Shown piece by piece: positions 1 through 11,331 of a stretch of DNA of 64,000 nucleotides (its first letter is position 1; each line of letters begins with the position of its first letter). The notes beneath the pieces are model-generated. The model was not told the origin of the DNA. It did not search any database and saw only the letters and a program-made list of their open reading frames with translations. The position numbers and the translations under genes were made by a program. Origin of the DNA: Verpa conica (taxonomy: Eukaryota; Ascomycota; Pezizomycetes; Pezizales; Morchellaceae); NCBI GenBank assembly GCA_033030425.1, contig JAUFSD010000009.1:1178001-1242000 (forward strand). The letters run 5' to 3'.

Positions 1-2155
1 TAACACAACCTACTTACGAGTACGAAAACCTTTCTGAACGCCTTATAGTCAAAGTCTCCTTCTGGCATAAGCCCGGATAACCCCTCGTGGATCTTGATGA
101 ATTAGTAATATTAATACAGGTCCTTACAATGTTTCGGATAATGCTCTTCGTTGCTGAAGAATCTGAGAACGTTTGACGAGATTTAGGGCACCTTTATTAT
201 TTATATCTCGATACGTAAGCAAGAGTAAGTTTGAGTTTTGTGAATAAAATCTATTTGGAACCCTCTATAGGGAATCCCAACGGGGAGACCCACCCACCTG
301 GATAGTGAATGGGCTGCGGCTTAATAGATAGTGATTAATCATGTCAAGAGTTTGGTCCTTGGACATACGAAAGTGTACAGGCTAGAGCAAGTACTATCAG
401 TTTCCCTCCCTGTCATTGACATGAGGTGGATACCAGCTATACCAATAAATCCCCTGGTAGCCCCCCAAAAAACCCTAGGCATCTTTTATTTCCCCCGTGC
501 GCCTTCTTAATTAGTACATGATTTCAAAAGCTTACTACGCCACTTGTTCCGTACTTATAAAGCAAGTGCATGCCGATTCATACCTATAGATGTATATACT
601 CTCGCTCACTTATGACCAGTGAGAATGAGGCATAGATAGCCGTATGGTTTCCCTGCATCTAATTTATCGGTCCATGAGTATCGATGAGTAAGATTATTTG
701 TAAGTAGAAGTCTGCCCGTCCTCAACCTAGTATAGTAGAGGGATTTATAACCTAGTAAAGGTTGAGAACGAACGAGGGGTTCCGTCTTCGATCTTTCTCC
801 AAGAATGATGAAAGTATATCGTCATATAGTCACTACTAGTGACAGGCAAAAAGTACTCGTACCACGGGTACAGTTGATAACCCGTACTTCAAAACAGAGG
901 TATAAAGGCTAGTCAAAGTCAGCCAATTAGATACTTTACCAAAAAAAACCAGACAAGTAACCTGAAATATTACCCCAAGTTTTATATAGGTACCGTTAGC
1001 TCCCAGCTCATGCAATCGAACAATGTAAATACGTGACCGACGGCCCGACCCTCCCCCCCCCCCAAAAAAAAAACAGCGAGTAATAAAAATCTCTCTTTTC
1101 TCCTCCCTTTTCTCCCTCTTCCCGGCTAGACCCGGTTAACCTCCGCACCGACAAATTTTGCTATCTACATACAAGTAGTTTGTCTAACTTCTTGATCCGG
1201 CTTTCAACTTGCTTTCTTACGTGTCCATAGCCCTAGCTACAAAAGTCTCGGCCTCAAGAGAGGGAATAGGTTGGGCGAGTAATTGAAGTTTGGTGGGGCG
1301 AGAAACATTGATCCGACAAACACTCCATTTCTTACCCAACCTCTCTCCCCTCTATATTATGCACTCAAACCCAGAACAGTCTCAAAATAATCAACTATTA
1401 CTCTCTTCCATCTTCAGAAACTCGCACTCTCATCTACCTCTCTACAAAGAAATAAATGAATAGCCCCCGCCTTGAATATGAAAATTATACAAAAATCTCT
1501 TAGTGTGTGAAGGTAGTATTTCCAGAAATCCCAGCATTCACCATTTACAAGCCAAACTAACTAAGACTACGAAGCCTCTATAGTTATACCTAGAAGCTAG
1601 GAATCACGGAATTCTTACAGCTAACTTGTATTTAGTCCACAAACCCGAGGCCTTTATTCAATGTACAAAGACAGAGGGCTTATAATATATGCATTTGTAT
1701 TTAGCATTCATATTTATATATTATGCGTTAAGAAGCCAGCAGAGATACAAATTATAGCTCACTCTAACGCCTTTACACATAATAGAAAGTCAACTAAGCT
1801 CGATATGCGAAAGGAATGGTTGCATAATCTCTCTAGGGGTCCATGGGCCTATAGATCTCGATGACACAAACCTACTTCGAAGTCATGGTCTTCTAGATAT
1901 CTTGTTAGTTTGTTTTTTAATAGCACACAGTACTTGATAGTTTAGAATACGGTATAGTTAATTATCCACTCTCAAAACTCCCGTCTACAGCGGGCTTCGT
2001 AGAATAGCTATATTTCAAATACTTTTTACAACCTTTCAACTCAGTAGGGCCTATAGAGCATCTCACTTAGTTGACAGAGAATAAAAATAAGGATATTCTA
2101 CTAATACCATAGCCTTAGGACTTTATTTATGAATAATTCTTAATTCAATATTCTA
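1..2155. other. Gene-free AT-rich stretch
   Basis: No open frame here shows recognisable protein motifs; the longest (1661-1864, 67 codons) has no family signature. The DNA is AT-rich with short C and A runs near 1050-1075. There may be decayed transposon DNA, but I can identify none. Confidence 0.5.
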
Positions 2156-2305
2156 CTATCATGAATCATGCCGGTTGGGGTACCCCACACCTTCGAGTGA
2201 GACCCTGCAAGTGTTGGGGATTTGAGTTAAGAGTGTGAGTACCTTAGCTTTTGGGCTTTATATACTTATGATTAATTCATTCATTCATTCTATCATGAAT
2301 CATGC
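2156..2305 (+). mobile_element. Short retroposon (SINE-like) with ATTC tail and 16-bp target-site duplication
   Basis: An insertion of about 118 bp (2172-2289) lies between two perfect 16-bp direct repeats, CTATCATGAATCATGC, at 2156-2171 and 2290-2305. It ends in TACTTATGATTAATTCATTC followed by more ATTC units. The same tail occurs at 32552-32585, 32703-32740 and 54303-54339, each time between a different direct repeat. Variable-length duplications plus a simple-repeat 3' tail are the mark of target-primed reverse transcription by a LINE machinery. I see no convincing RNA polymerase III A/B boxes, so whether this copy is a full SINE or a truncated LINE 3' end is open. It is the longest of the four copies. 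Confidence 0.75.
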
Positions 2306-2738
2306 AATATCACTCGACATTGTTCAGATTGTTTTTAAGCACATGTTGAATAAAGTAGTAGACCACGAGTATATTAATTGCTTAGAAGGTTCTCTCTTCA
2401 GATACCCCTGCACAGATCTAAAACCTGCTTATACCCGGGCCATACATATTCGATAACATAATCTCTTCTTAGAGGTATATTAATACTATATATACTATGC
2501 TACTCACAGCTATTGCGAGCTCGGAGGTCTCGGAGGCGGCTCGGAGAGAGAGTGCTCTTATAGGAAGTCTTCTCCACAGTACACGCATAAAAAATTATGC
2601 GATAATGTATGGATATTCTCCAACAATCCCTTAAACCGTCCATGCAAGTTACTCTGTATGTGTAGACCAAGAACAACATCCACCACAGCGGGGGAAAAAG
2701 AAAGAAAAAACAGCCGCCTTACTCCAAAGCACTCTACC
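2306..2738. other. Intergenic, no gene seen
   Basis: A 3' flank of the CENP-O gene with a purine-rich patch near 2520-2560. No coding or RNA feature is supported. Confidence 0.4.
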
Positions 2739-3665
2739 CTACACCCACCCCATTCTCTCCGCTACCCCTGTCAACACCCCCCCCACGCCCACAATCCTCC
2801 TCTCTACCTCTGGCTTCCTCCCCTTTCCATCTCTAACCACCACCTTCCCCACCCTCCCGTCTTCCCCAACCCTGACCCACCCCTTCGTACCATTCCTCCA
2901 CATCACCACCACCAAAGAGACCCCTTCATCCCACTCTACATCCTCAACCCTATTCGTCCACTCCTCCATCACATCACCTACCCTCCCCGCCCCACCGCCG
3001 CACACTTTAATTCCGTCACCGCTGCAACACGGCGCGCATGGAGTAGGAGGGTGCGACGGAGTGCACGCACGAATAGTGTAAGGTTTGTAGACCGCGGGAG
3101 CGGTAGAAACGGCGGGAGTGTGTGGCGGTGAACAGTGTATGGTGGAGCTTTCTCGGATGTGGTGGTGGGGAAGGAAATGAGGAGGTAGTGTGGTGTTTGG
3201 AATTTACCTATGAATGTGTGTGTTAGTAGGGTGGGGAGTGATTGAGAGGTGGGTGAGAGGGGTTGTTGTACGTTGTGAGAATACTTCAATTCGGATACCG
3301 AGGAGCTTCTCGTGCGGTGGGCTGGGGTCCCGGACGGTGAAGGTTGTGATGCCACTTATGCGGTGGAGCCGGGTGAGGGCTGTGGCATGTGAGGTGGCTG
3401 ATGAGGCAAACACTTGGGAAAGGATTTCAGCGTCGCTTAGGTGGTGTGTTGTGGGCTCGGGGGTGGATACATTGGGTGTAGAGGGGGATGAAGATGAAGT
3501 TGGCGCGGTGGGTGAGAGTGCGGAGGAGGGTGTAGGCGAGGGCGCGGAAGAGAGCGTGTGTGAGGCGCGTAACGAGAGAAGTTGGGTGGTGAGGAGAGTC
3601 TTTTGGCGCTCGAGGGATTTGAGCTGGTCGTGGAGAGAGGTGAGATTAATTGTCGCTGTAGACAT
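2739..3665 (-). CDS. Kinetochore protein CENP-O / Mcm21 (COMA complex), frame conflict near the 3' end
   Basis: CENP-O (yeast Mcm21, fission yeast Mal2) belongs to the inner-kinetochore COMA/CCAN complex. Exon 1 (3665-3272) encodes a leucine-rich N-terminal helix, a Ser/Pro-rich linker and the core LLGIRIEVF. A 64-nt intron (3271-3208, branch CTAAC) leads to exon 2, which continues with KFQTPHYLLIS and VHRHTLPPFLPL, the family's two-strand core. The spliced frame stops at 2978 after 207 aa. The expected C-terminal strands (EGVSLVVVMW, GRVGKVVVRDGKG, EVERRIVG) lie directly downstream but in another frame, ending at 2739. The shift falls in a G-rich run around 2985-3000 and no normal intron resolves it. 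Either the gene is frameshifted, the sequence has a homopolymer error, or the C-terminus is truncated. The family call is firm; the end is not. Confidence 0.72.
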
Positions 3666-4446
3666 TCTGGCGGTTGTTTGTTTGCCAGTTGTGATTGCGA
3701 TTGTGATTGTAGGATATATAGGATGAGATGGTGATTGTGGTTAGGGTTTGTGCGAGAGGCTCTTCAGGGATACTCGACAGGAGATGCACCAGATCCCCCT
3801 GCAGTAGTCTACACCGTTTGTTTTCTTGGTTGTGATGCTACATGTAACTGTGTAGATACATGTACCCAAGAAGCTTTAGAGTAAGAGTGTAGAGTATAGA
3901 GTATAGAATACGGAATATAGAGTATAGAGTACAGCACAGCACAGAGCACTAAAAGTAACTATACGCCACTAGAGATACGCGACTCTCGTGAGATATGCGC
4001 CAAGCAAGTGGGTGTTTTCTTTATTTAGGTCAGGGATAGCCAGGGACAGCGACACACAGGGGCCCGCTCCACTGAGAAGTTACATAGGTGGTCATTGAGT
4101 GGGAGTGAGACTGGATGCGTATGCTTCGTTTCTAATCTCCTTGGGACTGATATATTACTGAATATATACCAGTGTGTGAATCAAAGGGGTGAGTATCAGC
4201 CAACGATAGAGGGACATATCTACAGGTAGGGTACGTACTCTACATATTTGTCTCTCTCTCTGTATCCCCATATCTGTACTCCTATACCCCCCATATCTTC
4301 CTTCATATCTCCCTAAATCCTCATATCCTCATATCCTCATATTCCCCTCCCCCTCCAAGGGATCCCCCCCCCCCACACCTCCCCGCTGTCACTCCTTCCG
4401 GGACATCTGGCATCTTCCATCCGAAGAGTAATCGACCTTCCCAAAT
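3666..4446. other. Divergent promoter region with short tandem repeats
   Basis: Intergenic between the divergent CENP-O and acetyl-CoA transporter genes. It holds a run of imperfect AGAGTAT-type repeats (about 3894-3945), pyrimidine-rich TCATATCC repeats (about 4310-4345) and a C-run near 4365. No gene is seen. Confidence 0.45.
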
Positions 4447-6500
4447 GTGCCGCTAGCAAATCGGCCAACCAGAATCTTCTGCATGTCTCCAGCATCCCTC
4501 GACGATTCCAGCCGCCCTTTCCTCATCTCCCCTTCTAACCGCAACTCCCAGGACCCCAATTCCCTCCCAGACGACGTCGAGCTAGAAGAAATATTCATAG
4601 CTGACACAAAAAACTATCCCTCGCAATCTCAGAACAGTACTGGAGAAGAAGACCTAGAATCCCCGACTATGACAAGAAGTCGGAGGCAGAACAACGAGGC
4701 AAAAATGAACTCGTCCTCCTCCGTCGAATACCGCCGGAAAAACGCCTCGCTCGATGATGGCCCCTCTAGTGCGCAGCAGCTTGAAGCTCTGATGGAACGA
4801 AGTTCATTCACTCTCGATGATGACCATGACCTCTCGAAACCCGCCGCTACATCCTTCCTCACGCTATCACCTCACGACCAACGCAATTTTTCTCTACTAG
4901 TGCTACTCTACTTTCTCCAAGGTGTTCCTATGGGGCTCGCCATGGGTTCGGTACCGTTCTTGCTGAAAAGTAAACTGAGCTACGGAGAAATCGGGGTCTT
5001 TTCGCTGGCATCTTACCCATATAGCATAAAACTGCTGTGGTCACCGATAGTGGACGCAATTTGGTCACGGAGGATGGGGAGGCGAAAGAGTTGGATTGTA
5101 CCAATACAGACTGTGAGTGCTTGTATGCTGATTTGGCTCGGGAGTAATGCGGACCGTTTGATGGAGGAGGCTAGCAGCAAACTATACACTTTTACATTTG
5201 TGTTTTTCATGCTGGTGATGTTATGTGCAACGCAGGATATTGCGGTGGATGGTGCGTTCTATAGATACCCCTCTGATTCTTATTGCAGGGCTAACGTGAT
5301 GTCTCTGTTTAGGGTGGGCACTAACGTTACTGAGCACCGAGAACCTTTCCTACGCATCTACAGCACAAACGGTTGGAATCACTGCTGGACAGTTCTTATC
5401 CTTCACCGTGTTTCTGGCATTTAACGCTCCAGAATTCTCAAACCGCTACTTCCGCACAGTTCCCCAAGACTACGGCCTTATCACATTACCCGGGTACTTG
5501 AAGTTCTGGGGATGGTCCTACCTCATCATAACGCTCGGTCTTGCCCTTATTAAGAAGGAAGAAAAGACAAGTAACCGCGATGGTATCTCTGCCGTCTACA
5601 AGACAATGTGGAAAGTTGTCAAGCTAAAGCGTTCGTCTGCCCTCATCCAAACTCACCCTCTATATAGCTAACCCCCTCGGTATAGACGTTCAAACTCTCA
5701 TTATCGTCAACCTAATTGCAAAGATTGGGTTCCAAGCCAATGATGGCGTAACCAACCTCAAGCTCCTCGACAAGGGTTTCTCGCAAGAAGACATGGCCCT
5801 CACGGTACTTATTGACTTTCCATTTGAGATTGGTCTAGGTTACTACGCAGGGAAATGGTGTGGCTACTTTCCGCCAATGACACTGTGGATGTGGGCCTTT
5901 ATTGGCCGGCTCGTTGCGGCTTGTCTAGCGCATGTCACAGTGTGGATATTCCCGAGGGATGGGGTTGTAGATACTTGGTACCTGCTAGTAGTTATCGCGG
6001 AACACATATTCAGCACTTTTACAAGTACAGTTATGTTTGTGGCTCTCTCAGCTTTTAATGCAAAGATTGCAGACCCGGCAATTGGGGGGACTTATATGAC
6101 ACTTTTGGCTACGTAAGTTTCTGCTCCCCCGGGAATTCCGGGAGTCTACCCTACTAACACCCATAGTGTTTCTAACCTCGGCGGAACATTCCCACGTATC
6201 TTTGTTCTTAAATCTGTCGATGCACTCACTATTGCAACATGTATCGCCCCTGCTATCCCACCGGCAGACTTTAAGCCCTTTGAACCGTTTAGCTGTGCGT
6301 TGGAGGGTGATAAGCATCGCTGTGTTAAAGACTTACGGGGGGTTTGCAACATTGAGCGTGACGGATACTATATTGCGAATATCATGTGTGTTCTCATTGG
6401 CGTAATCACCTTTGCGTTTTATATTAAGCCGGCTGTAACGAAGTTGAGTGCACTGCCACTAAAGGTGTGGAGAGAGTATAATCCGGGGAGGACAGGTTAA
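4447..6500 (+). CDS. Acetyl-CoA transporter (AT-1 / SLC33A1 family, Acatn domain)
   Basis: A multi-spanning MFS-like transporter of the family that moves acetyl-CoA into the ER/Golgi lumen, where it serves protein and glycan acetylation. Four exons (4447-5251, 5313-5630, 5686-6112, 6167-6500) give 627 aa. After a polar Ser-rich N-terminus of about 140 residues come the family hallmarks LQGVPMGLAMGSVPFLL, YPYSIKLLWSPIVD, MGRRKSWIVP and CATQDIAVDGWAL (split by intron 1). Further on are LSYASTAQTVG, GFQANDGVTNLKLL, DFPFEIGLGYYAGKW and VSNLGGTFPR, and the Cys-rich luminal loop before DGYYIANIMC. The 61-, 55- and 54-nt introns all have GT..AG ends and CTAAC branch sites. Met 4447 is the first in frame; Met 4483 is an alternative start. 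The gene looks intact. Confidence 0.93.
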
Positions 6501-6774
6501 GTGAGGGTTAGAGAGAGAGAAGTAGAAAGAGTGTGTATGATAGATGCTGCTTTTCGATTCTTTCTGGTACAGTATTTGTGTCGTATGATATTTTATTGTG
6601 AGAGTAGATTGGGTGTTTACTGGTTATAGAGTATACCAGGGGTCAGGGATAAGAATGGAAGTACTATCTGGGCGATTAGAAGTTTATTGTAAAGGAGTAT
6701 GATATCGTAACCTTCAAGTACTATACAGTGAATTTTTAAGATAATCCCATCTGGGTAATAATATACAACTCCTG
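6501..6774. other. 3'-to-3' intergenic spacer
   Basis: A spacer between the convergent acetyl-CoA transporter and AIM11 genes. AT-rich; nothing further is seen. Confidence 0.4.
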
Positions 6775-7350
6775 TTACCTGCCCCTCTCCCTCTCCAACT
6801 GCTCCTTCACCAACCTCTTAATCTCCTCCTTCCTCTCCTTCCTCGCCAACACACCCACCATCCACTCCTCAAACTCCTCCTCTGCCTCCTTCGCCTTATC
6901 GTCCCAATCCGTATTCTGCTTAACCCTCTGTCGAAGCTCCTCAAGGTTACAAACATCCAACGAAAACATCCCACCACCAACCATCAACATGGCAAACGCA
7001 AGCGTATTCAATGTAGCCAAATTCAATGCCTCGAATGCATCCAGTGCCCCATTCGGTGGTATCAACGGTGGGCGAGTGTTAGGATGGTAGAATGGAGGGT
7101 ATACTGCGAGACGCCGCTTATGCAGTGAGCGGCGAGTGGTGAGTATTGAGAGTGCAAGGAAGGTCCCGCCGCTGACAAAGAGAGTGAGTTGTTTACGCAG
7201 ACGGGCGGACTCAGGGATTGGCGCTGGAGGGGGTGGGAGTAAGGTAGTGGGAGTGGGTGGGGAAGAGGGTTCTTTGGTTGGTAGAGGTGGTGGTGGAGGC
7301 GGAGGTGGCACGGAGGAGGAGGAGAACCACGAGAGTGGGCTGAAGGGCAT
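6775..7350 (-). CDS. AIM11: AIM11 family mitochondrial protein
   Basis: A single 191-aa exon. The N-terminus is a Pro-rich low-complexity stretch (residues about 14-45). After it comes the AIM11 core: RKQLTLFVSGGTFLALSIL as a first membrane segment with TRRSLHKRR, then YPPFYHP, and PNGALDAFEALNLATLNTLAFAMLMVGGG as a second membrane segment ending in FSLDVCNLEELRQR. The C-terminus is a charged helix. The family (Altered Inheritance of Mitochondria 11) consists of small two-helix membrane proteins; the molecular role is not known to me. It is divergently arranged with YAE1, sharing a promoter of about 190 bp with a long C-run. Confidence 0.88.
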   Translation of the reverse strand: MPFSPLSWFSSSSVPPPPPPPPLPTKEPSSPPTPTTLLPPPPAPIPESARLRKQLTLFVSGGTFLALSILTTRRSLHKRRLAVYPPFYHPNTRPPLIPPNGALDAFEALNLATLNTLAFAMLMVGGGMFSLDVCNLEELRQRVKQNTDWDDKAKEAEEEFEEWMVGVLARKERKEEIKRLVKEQLERERGR

Positions 7351-7498
7351 CTAGTGAGATGTCTCTGTTCAATTATGGTGGTGGTGGGGTTTAGTGGGGT
7401 TGGCGATAACAATTGAGAGGGAGGGTGAAAAATGTAGCTTATCCATTAGATGACTAACGCACCCCACTATAACTACTTACTCTCACTCTTTACAACTC

Positions 7499-7514
7499 CC
7501 CCCCCCCCCCCCCG
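7499..7514. repeat. Poly-C tract in AIM11/YAE1 shared promoter
   Basis: An almost pure run of about 15 C lies 25 bp upstream of the YAE1 start codon, in the spacer between two divergent genes. Its length is likely to vary between strains and between reads. Confidence 0.7.
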
Positions 7515-7537
7515 CCACCACAATTCCACAACACAAA

Positions 7538-8035
7538 ATGCGTACTGACCCTCCATCCCCCGCCGAAGAACTTCATGATATCGCGAGTCTACGGCATATA
7601 CACACGACGCAAGGATACCGTGACGGCATCACCGTGGGGAAAACAAAGTATATCCAGGAGGGCTTCGATGAAGGGTATTCTCTCGGCGGGCGGTTCGGGC
7701 TTAAGATTGGGTGGATCAAAGGTGTTGTGGAAGGGTTGAGTTTCATTGGTGTGGAGGGGTTGAAGAGGGATGTGGAGGCTGAGTTGACTATGGAAAAAGT
7801 ATTTTCAAAGGAGTTTTTCGATGAGAAGGGTGTGTGGAAGTATAGTATTGGGGAAGAGGAGGAAGCCGGAATGACGCTAGATAGGGTTGTAGAGAGGCAC
7901 CCACTTGTGGAGGTATGGATGGGGAGGGTGAATGGGGAGGCGGAGAAACGGGGGTTAGTGGTGAGTGAGTTGAATGATGGGGAGGATGTAGGATGGGGAG
8001 GATGTAGGGAAGGAGGAGAGTCAATAGGGATTTAA
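7538..8035 (+). CDS. YAE1: Yae1 domain protein (Fe-S assembly adaptor for Rli1)
   Basis: A 165-aa intronless protein. Residues about 20-66 form the Yae1 N-terminal repeat: HTTQGYRDGITVGK, then IQEGFDEGYSLGGRFGLKIGW with Gly every four or so residues. This is the deca-GX3 pattern that packs as a helical hairpin. In yeast, Yae1 with Lto1 recruits the cytosolic iron-sulphur targeting complex to the ABC protein Rli1 (ABCE1). The QEGFD signature favours Yae1 over Lto1. The C-terminus is acidic and Gly-rich with little similarity that I recognise. The start is the first ATG after the C-run. Confidence 0.82.
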   Translation: MRTDPPSPAEELHDIASLRHIHTTQGYRDGITVGKTKYIQEGFDEGYSLGGRFGLKIGWIKGVVEGLSFIGVEGLKRDVEAELTMEKVFSKEFFDEKGVWKYSIGEEEEAGMTLDRVVERHPLVEVWMGRVNGEAEKRGLVVSELNDGEDVGWGGCREGGESIGI

Positions 8036-8552
8036 GGTCCTAGAAGTGTTTTAATATTTATGCTTTAGAGGTTTTCGTGGTGTATCATTAACCCCCTGTT
8101 TTTTGACTCGAATTGGTTTATATTCTAAATAGTATCAACAGACAGTTTATCACAGAAATAGAGTAGTAGAAAATCGACCTTTAGAGTTATGGCTATTTAG
8201 TCCGGCATGGTGGCTACTAATACATATACGAATGACCTTGTGTGGTCAAGCACAACTATACTACTAGAAGGCATGGCTTTCTATATCATTTACCTACTAC
8301 AAATACCGTACTAGATGAATCATCTCATCTTACGATATATACAAATTCCCGATTATTCCAACAGCCCCCGTGAGAACACCGTTACTAGGGAATAGAGCAA
8401 ACTAAACACCATCAAACTCACAACCTATCACTCGCCTAACTAAACCTAACTAACCCTTAAATTATAACCACATCCAAACCATAATACACACCAACGGCAC
8501 TAGGGTACCCCGCAAATCAACCCTCACAAACATAAAATAATAATAAAAATAT
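8036..8552. other. Intergenic, no gene seen
   Basis: An AT-rich spacer between YAE1 and the tRNA. An A/T-rich stretch at 8535-8550 lies just beyond the 3' end of the minus-strand tRNA. Read on the minus strand it contains short T-runs that could act as an RNA polymerase III terminator. Confidence 0.4.
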
Positions 8553-8652
8553 TGCGCCGTAAGGGACTCGAACCCTTCCCAGTTGCTAGCTCGAATTTGA
8601 CAGATTATCGCATTCATGGAAGGCAACTATGATACCCCTTCACCAACGGTGC
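8553..8652 (-). tRNA. tRNA-Gly(UCC) with 29-nt intron
   Basis: Read on the minus strand, 100 nt fold as a tRNA: acceptor GCACCGT/ACGGCGC plus discriminator A, D-stem GTGA/TCAT, anticodon stem GTTGC/GCAAC, loop CT-TCC-A, and T-arm AAGGG TTCGAGT CCCTT. The anticodon TCC reads GGA glycine codons. A 29-nt intron sits in the canonical place, one base 3' of the anticodon. Position 3-70 of the acceptor is an A-C mismatch, as in the twin gene at 20361. The exon parts of the two genes are identical, whereas the introns differ. Confidence 0.92.
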
Positions 8653-9861
8653 TGATGATCTGATAGTAACGTTTTGTAATAATAGTTTTTTAGGCCATAG
8701 CCTAACCTAAACTAGAGTACCAAAACCTTACGTGCCCTAATCACATAAGCGTTCATACACCCTGTGGATTCATATCTAGGGCAGAAAAGCCTAAATCTAG
8801 TAGTGGTCCCTAGCACTTTAGCTTCTATGCACTCTCCTCTCATATATTCACCGGCAAGGTGCTTTAAAGATTCAAATTCTGAGGGGGGGGATACTTCATT
8901 CGGCCAGAATTTAGCTGACGATTTACACTAGTAACAGCCAGACCTCCCCACTTATCTGGGCTAGGATGGAAGCGAAGGACCTATCGATATCATACAATAC
9001 TTTAAGGAAACCTCTATTTTCAGCTAGGACCATGAGCTTTATACGTAAGAAAGACTTACACCTACAAAGTGATTATAACTAGCTAAGCAAGAAAATATTT
9101 ACTTTAGACTATGATTCACGCATAAGTCTCCATCCCCCTTACTGACACTACTCTTATCACTGAGGATTCGCGTGCTGATCAGGACCGCTTGCTAAGTATA
9201 GGGTTCAACTGGAGATATGAGTCTGGAAGTTAGGGTAAATTATAATTATAAGAAATCATGTGGGGACGACTACCTGTCAGTAAGGGATAGCTATCTTCCG
9301 GTGGGGCTATCAGTGAATATTACTGGTTAAACGTGGCATAAGGGAAGTGCCGAAAAGTACATTATTTGCCTAAGGGGAGCTCCTATATATGCATAAAGAG
9401 CTCTTCTAGTAACAAAAACCAACATACTTTTCTACCTGACATGTTCTTCTAGTAAGGCGTACAAAATCCGTTCTTTCAAAATTACCATTTTTATTACCAT
9501 ATATAACCCCCCAGTCCAGCCCAGCCAGCATCCACCTGCCATCCAAGGTAACTATGTCTAATAAAAGCCAGCCCAGAAAGGAAAAAGGAAAAAGGAAAAC
9601 GTATACGTTTTTTTCTGTCCCCTTTTAAACAAGCTCTCTGAGCAAACAAAAACAAAAAAAACACCACCTCCAATCACCACCACATACCACAGTAGATCAA
9701 ACTGGATGATAAAAAAAACACAAGAAAGGAAAAACGCCCCTTTCACTAGAAAATGAAATGTTTCTTTTAAAAAAGTATAAAAGTGTATAAAAGGTAATGG
9801 TGGAATGTGAACAAACGGTACGTCCTCTATAAGTCAAAACTCCCCAGAAAAGATGATCAAC
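8653..9861. other. AT-rich intergenic region
   Basis: About 1.2 kb between the tRNA and the 3' end of GDT1. No open frame with family motifs and no clear repeat boundary is seen. Confidence 0.4.
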
Positions 9862-11331
9862 CTAAGATCCATAGACGAGTGCCTCCGCAAGATATATTAT
9901 CCCAAAAACCAAAAACGCCATGGCGCCACCAAGTGTCACTAATCCCCAGTCAGCACCATTCATTCCCACCCTACCCCAGGAAAGAAAGAAACCTACCATT
10001 CCTAACACTAATCCTACTTGCCAACATCCTCCCCCCAATAACCGCAATCCCCGTACAGATTGCATGACCAGAGATAGCACCAATAGTAACATACCAATAA
10101 TCCTGACCCGCAGCCATTGCAATCGTCGCAATCTGCGAGCGATCACCCCACTCCCCCAAGAAAGTCATGACAAAAGTCTGGACCCACGCCGGACTCAACA
10201 ACAGCCCTGCAAGATTCTGAATACCCTCAAGACTCGTCATCCGTGTATTATTAGCTCCGCTCCTACCCCGTGCGCGTGCATAGTCATCTTCGTCAGAATC
10301 AGACAATGAAGGTGAAGAAGTAGAACGGCGAAGTGAGTGGCCTCCTCGAGATGGGGAGTTGACGAGGCCTCCTTCCAGCTTACGGGAGATAGACCCCTTG
10401 CGGTTACGGCCAGCGGCTTTCTCCTCGAGCTCTTGCTCAACCTCCTTCATCTCCTCTTGAACATTGCCGGTTCCCTTCTCCATCTTGAGACCTTCGAGAA
10501 CCATACGGACTCCAAAGACGAGGAACAATCCCGCGGCAAGAAAGTTTGTAAAGTTCTTTGGAATAAGCGTGGGTACTGCATGGCCGAGGAGAGCGGAGAG
10601 AATAGACATGACAATCAGCGACCCCAGAGCCGCCGAAAAGACCAAAAGCCGGGGGTGCTTCATCGCCATCAATGCAGCAATCAAGAAAGTCTTGTCGCCA
10701 ATCTCGGAGAAGATGATCATAATGAACGACAACACGAAAGAGTGAAACGGCTGCGAGATACTAGAAGGATCATTAGTCTCGGACGGTAAGAGATGCGGTT
10801 GAGCATCAGCCGGCGGATCATGAAGGGTGTCGGTCTGCGATTGCGTGTATTCCTTATGGCCCGAGCTCGAAACCGGCAATGAAGAATCGACATCATCACC
10901 ATCGCCCTTTAGCGACTGCTGTAGCTATCCCAATCCATCAGCAAAACCCTCCTTTCAAGCGAGAAAGGATAAAAGGATGGACTAACCAAAGAATCATCCC
11001 CTTCTGCCGGATCCTCAATATCAACAATCTCATGTTCTCCTGTATGCGGTGGCGGCTTCTTGATATCCACACTGCTTCCCCCGCCACTTACACCCAGCTC
11101 CCCAGTTCCCTTCTTGTCTGACTTTTCAGGATACAGTCCAGGTCCACTATGCGGCTTTCCATCGAGCCCGTCAACGGGCGCATCCACCTTTCCAGAAGTC
11201 TTGATGACAGTATCGTCCGATGAACCCTTCGCCTTCACAACAACATTGCGATCAGCTTGGACCGAAGCAGCGATCGCGGAGTTTGCAACGAGGAATAGAA
11301 GCAGCAGTGGAGTTGTAGTTTTTAGATGCAT
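9862..11331 (-). CDS. GDT1: GDT1 family Mn2+/Ca2+ transporter (TMEM165 / UPF0016)
   Basis: A Golgi divalent-cation/proton antiporter that supplies Mn2+ to glycosyltransferases and handles Ca2+. Three exons (11331-10987, 10924-9997, 9938-9862) give 449 aa. Residues 1-20 are a signal peptide (TTTPLLLLFLVANSAIA), followed by a polar luminal stretch of about 155 residues. Two copies of the family motif are present: EIGDKT near residue 189 and EWGDRS near 373. Each opens a three-helix half, and a charged Ser-rich cytosolic loop separates the halves. The last exon gives VTLGGAMAFLVFGIIYLAEALVYGS split after VRN. The ATG at 11331 was chosen because it opens the signal peptide. Introns of 62 and 58 nt keep frame. 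Confidence 0.93.

Noticed and set aside
3214..3726. 170-codon plus-strand frame
   Set aside because: It is the opposite-strand shadow of CENP-O exon 1, whose minus-strand frame has family motifs and splice sites.
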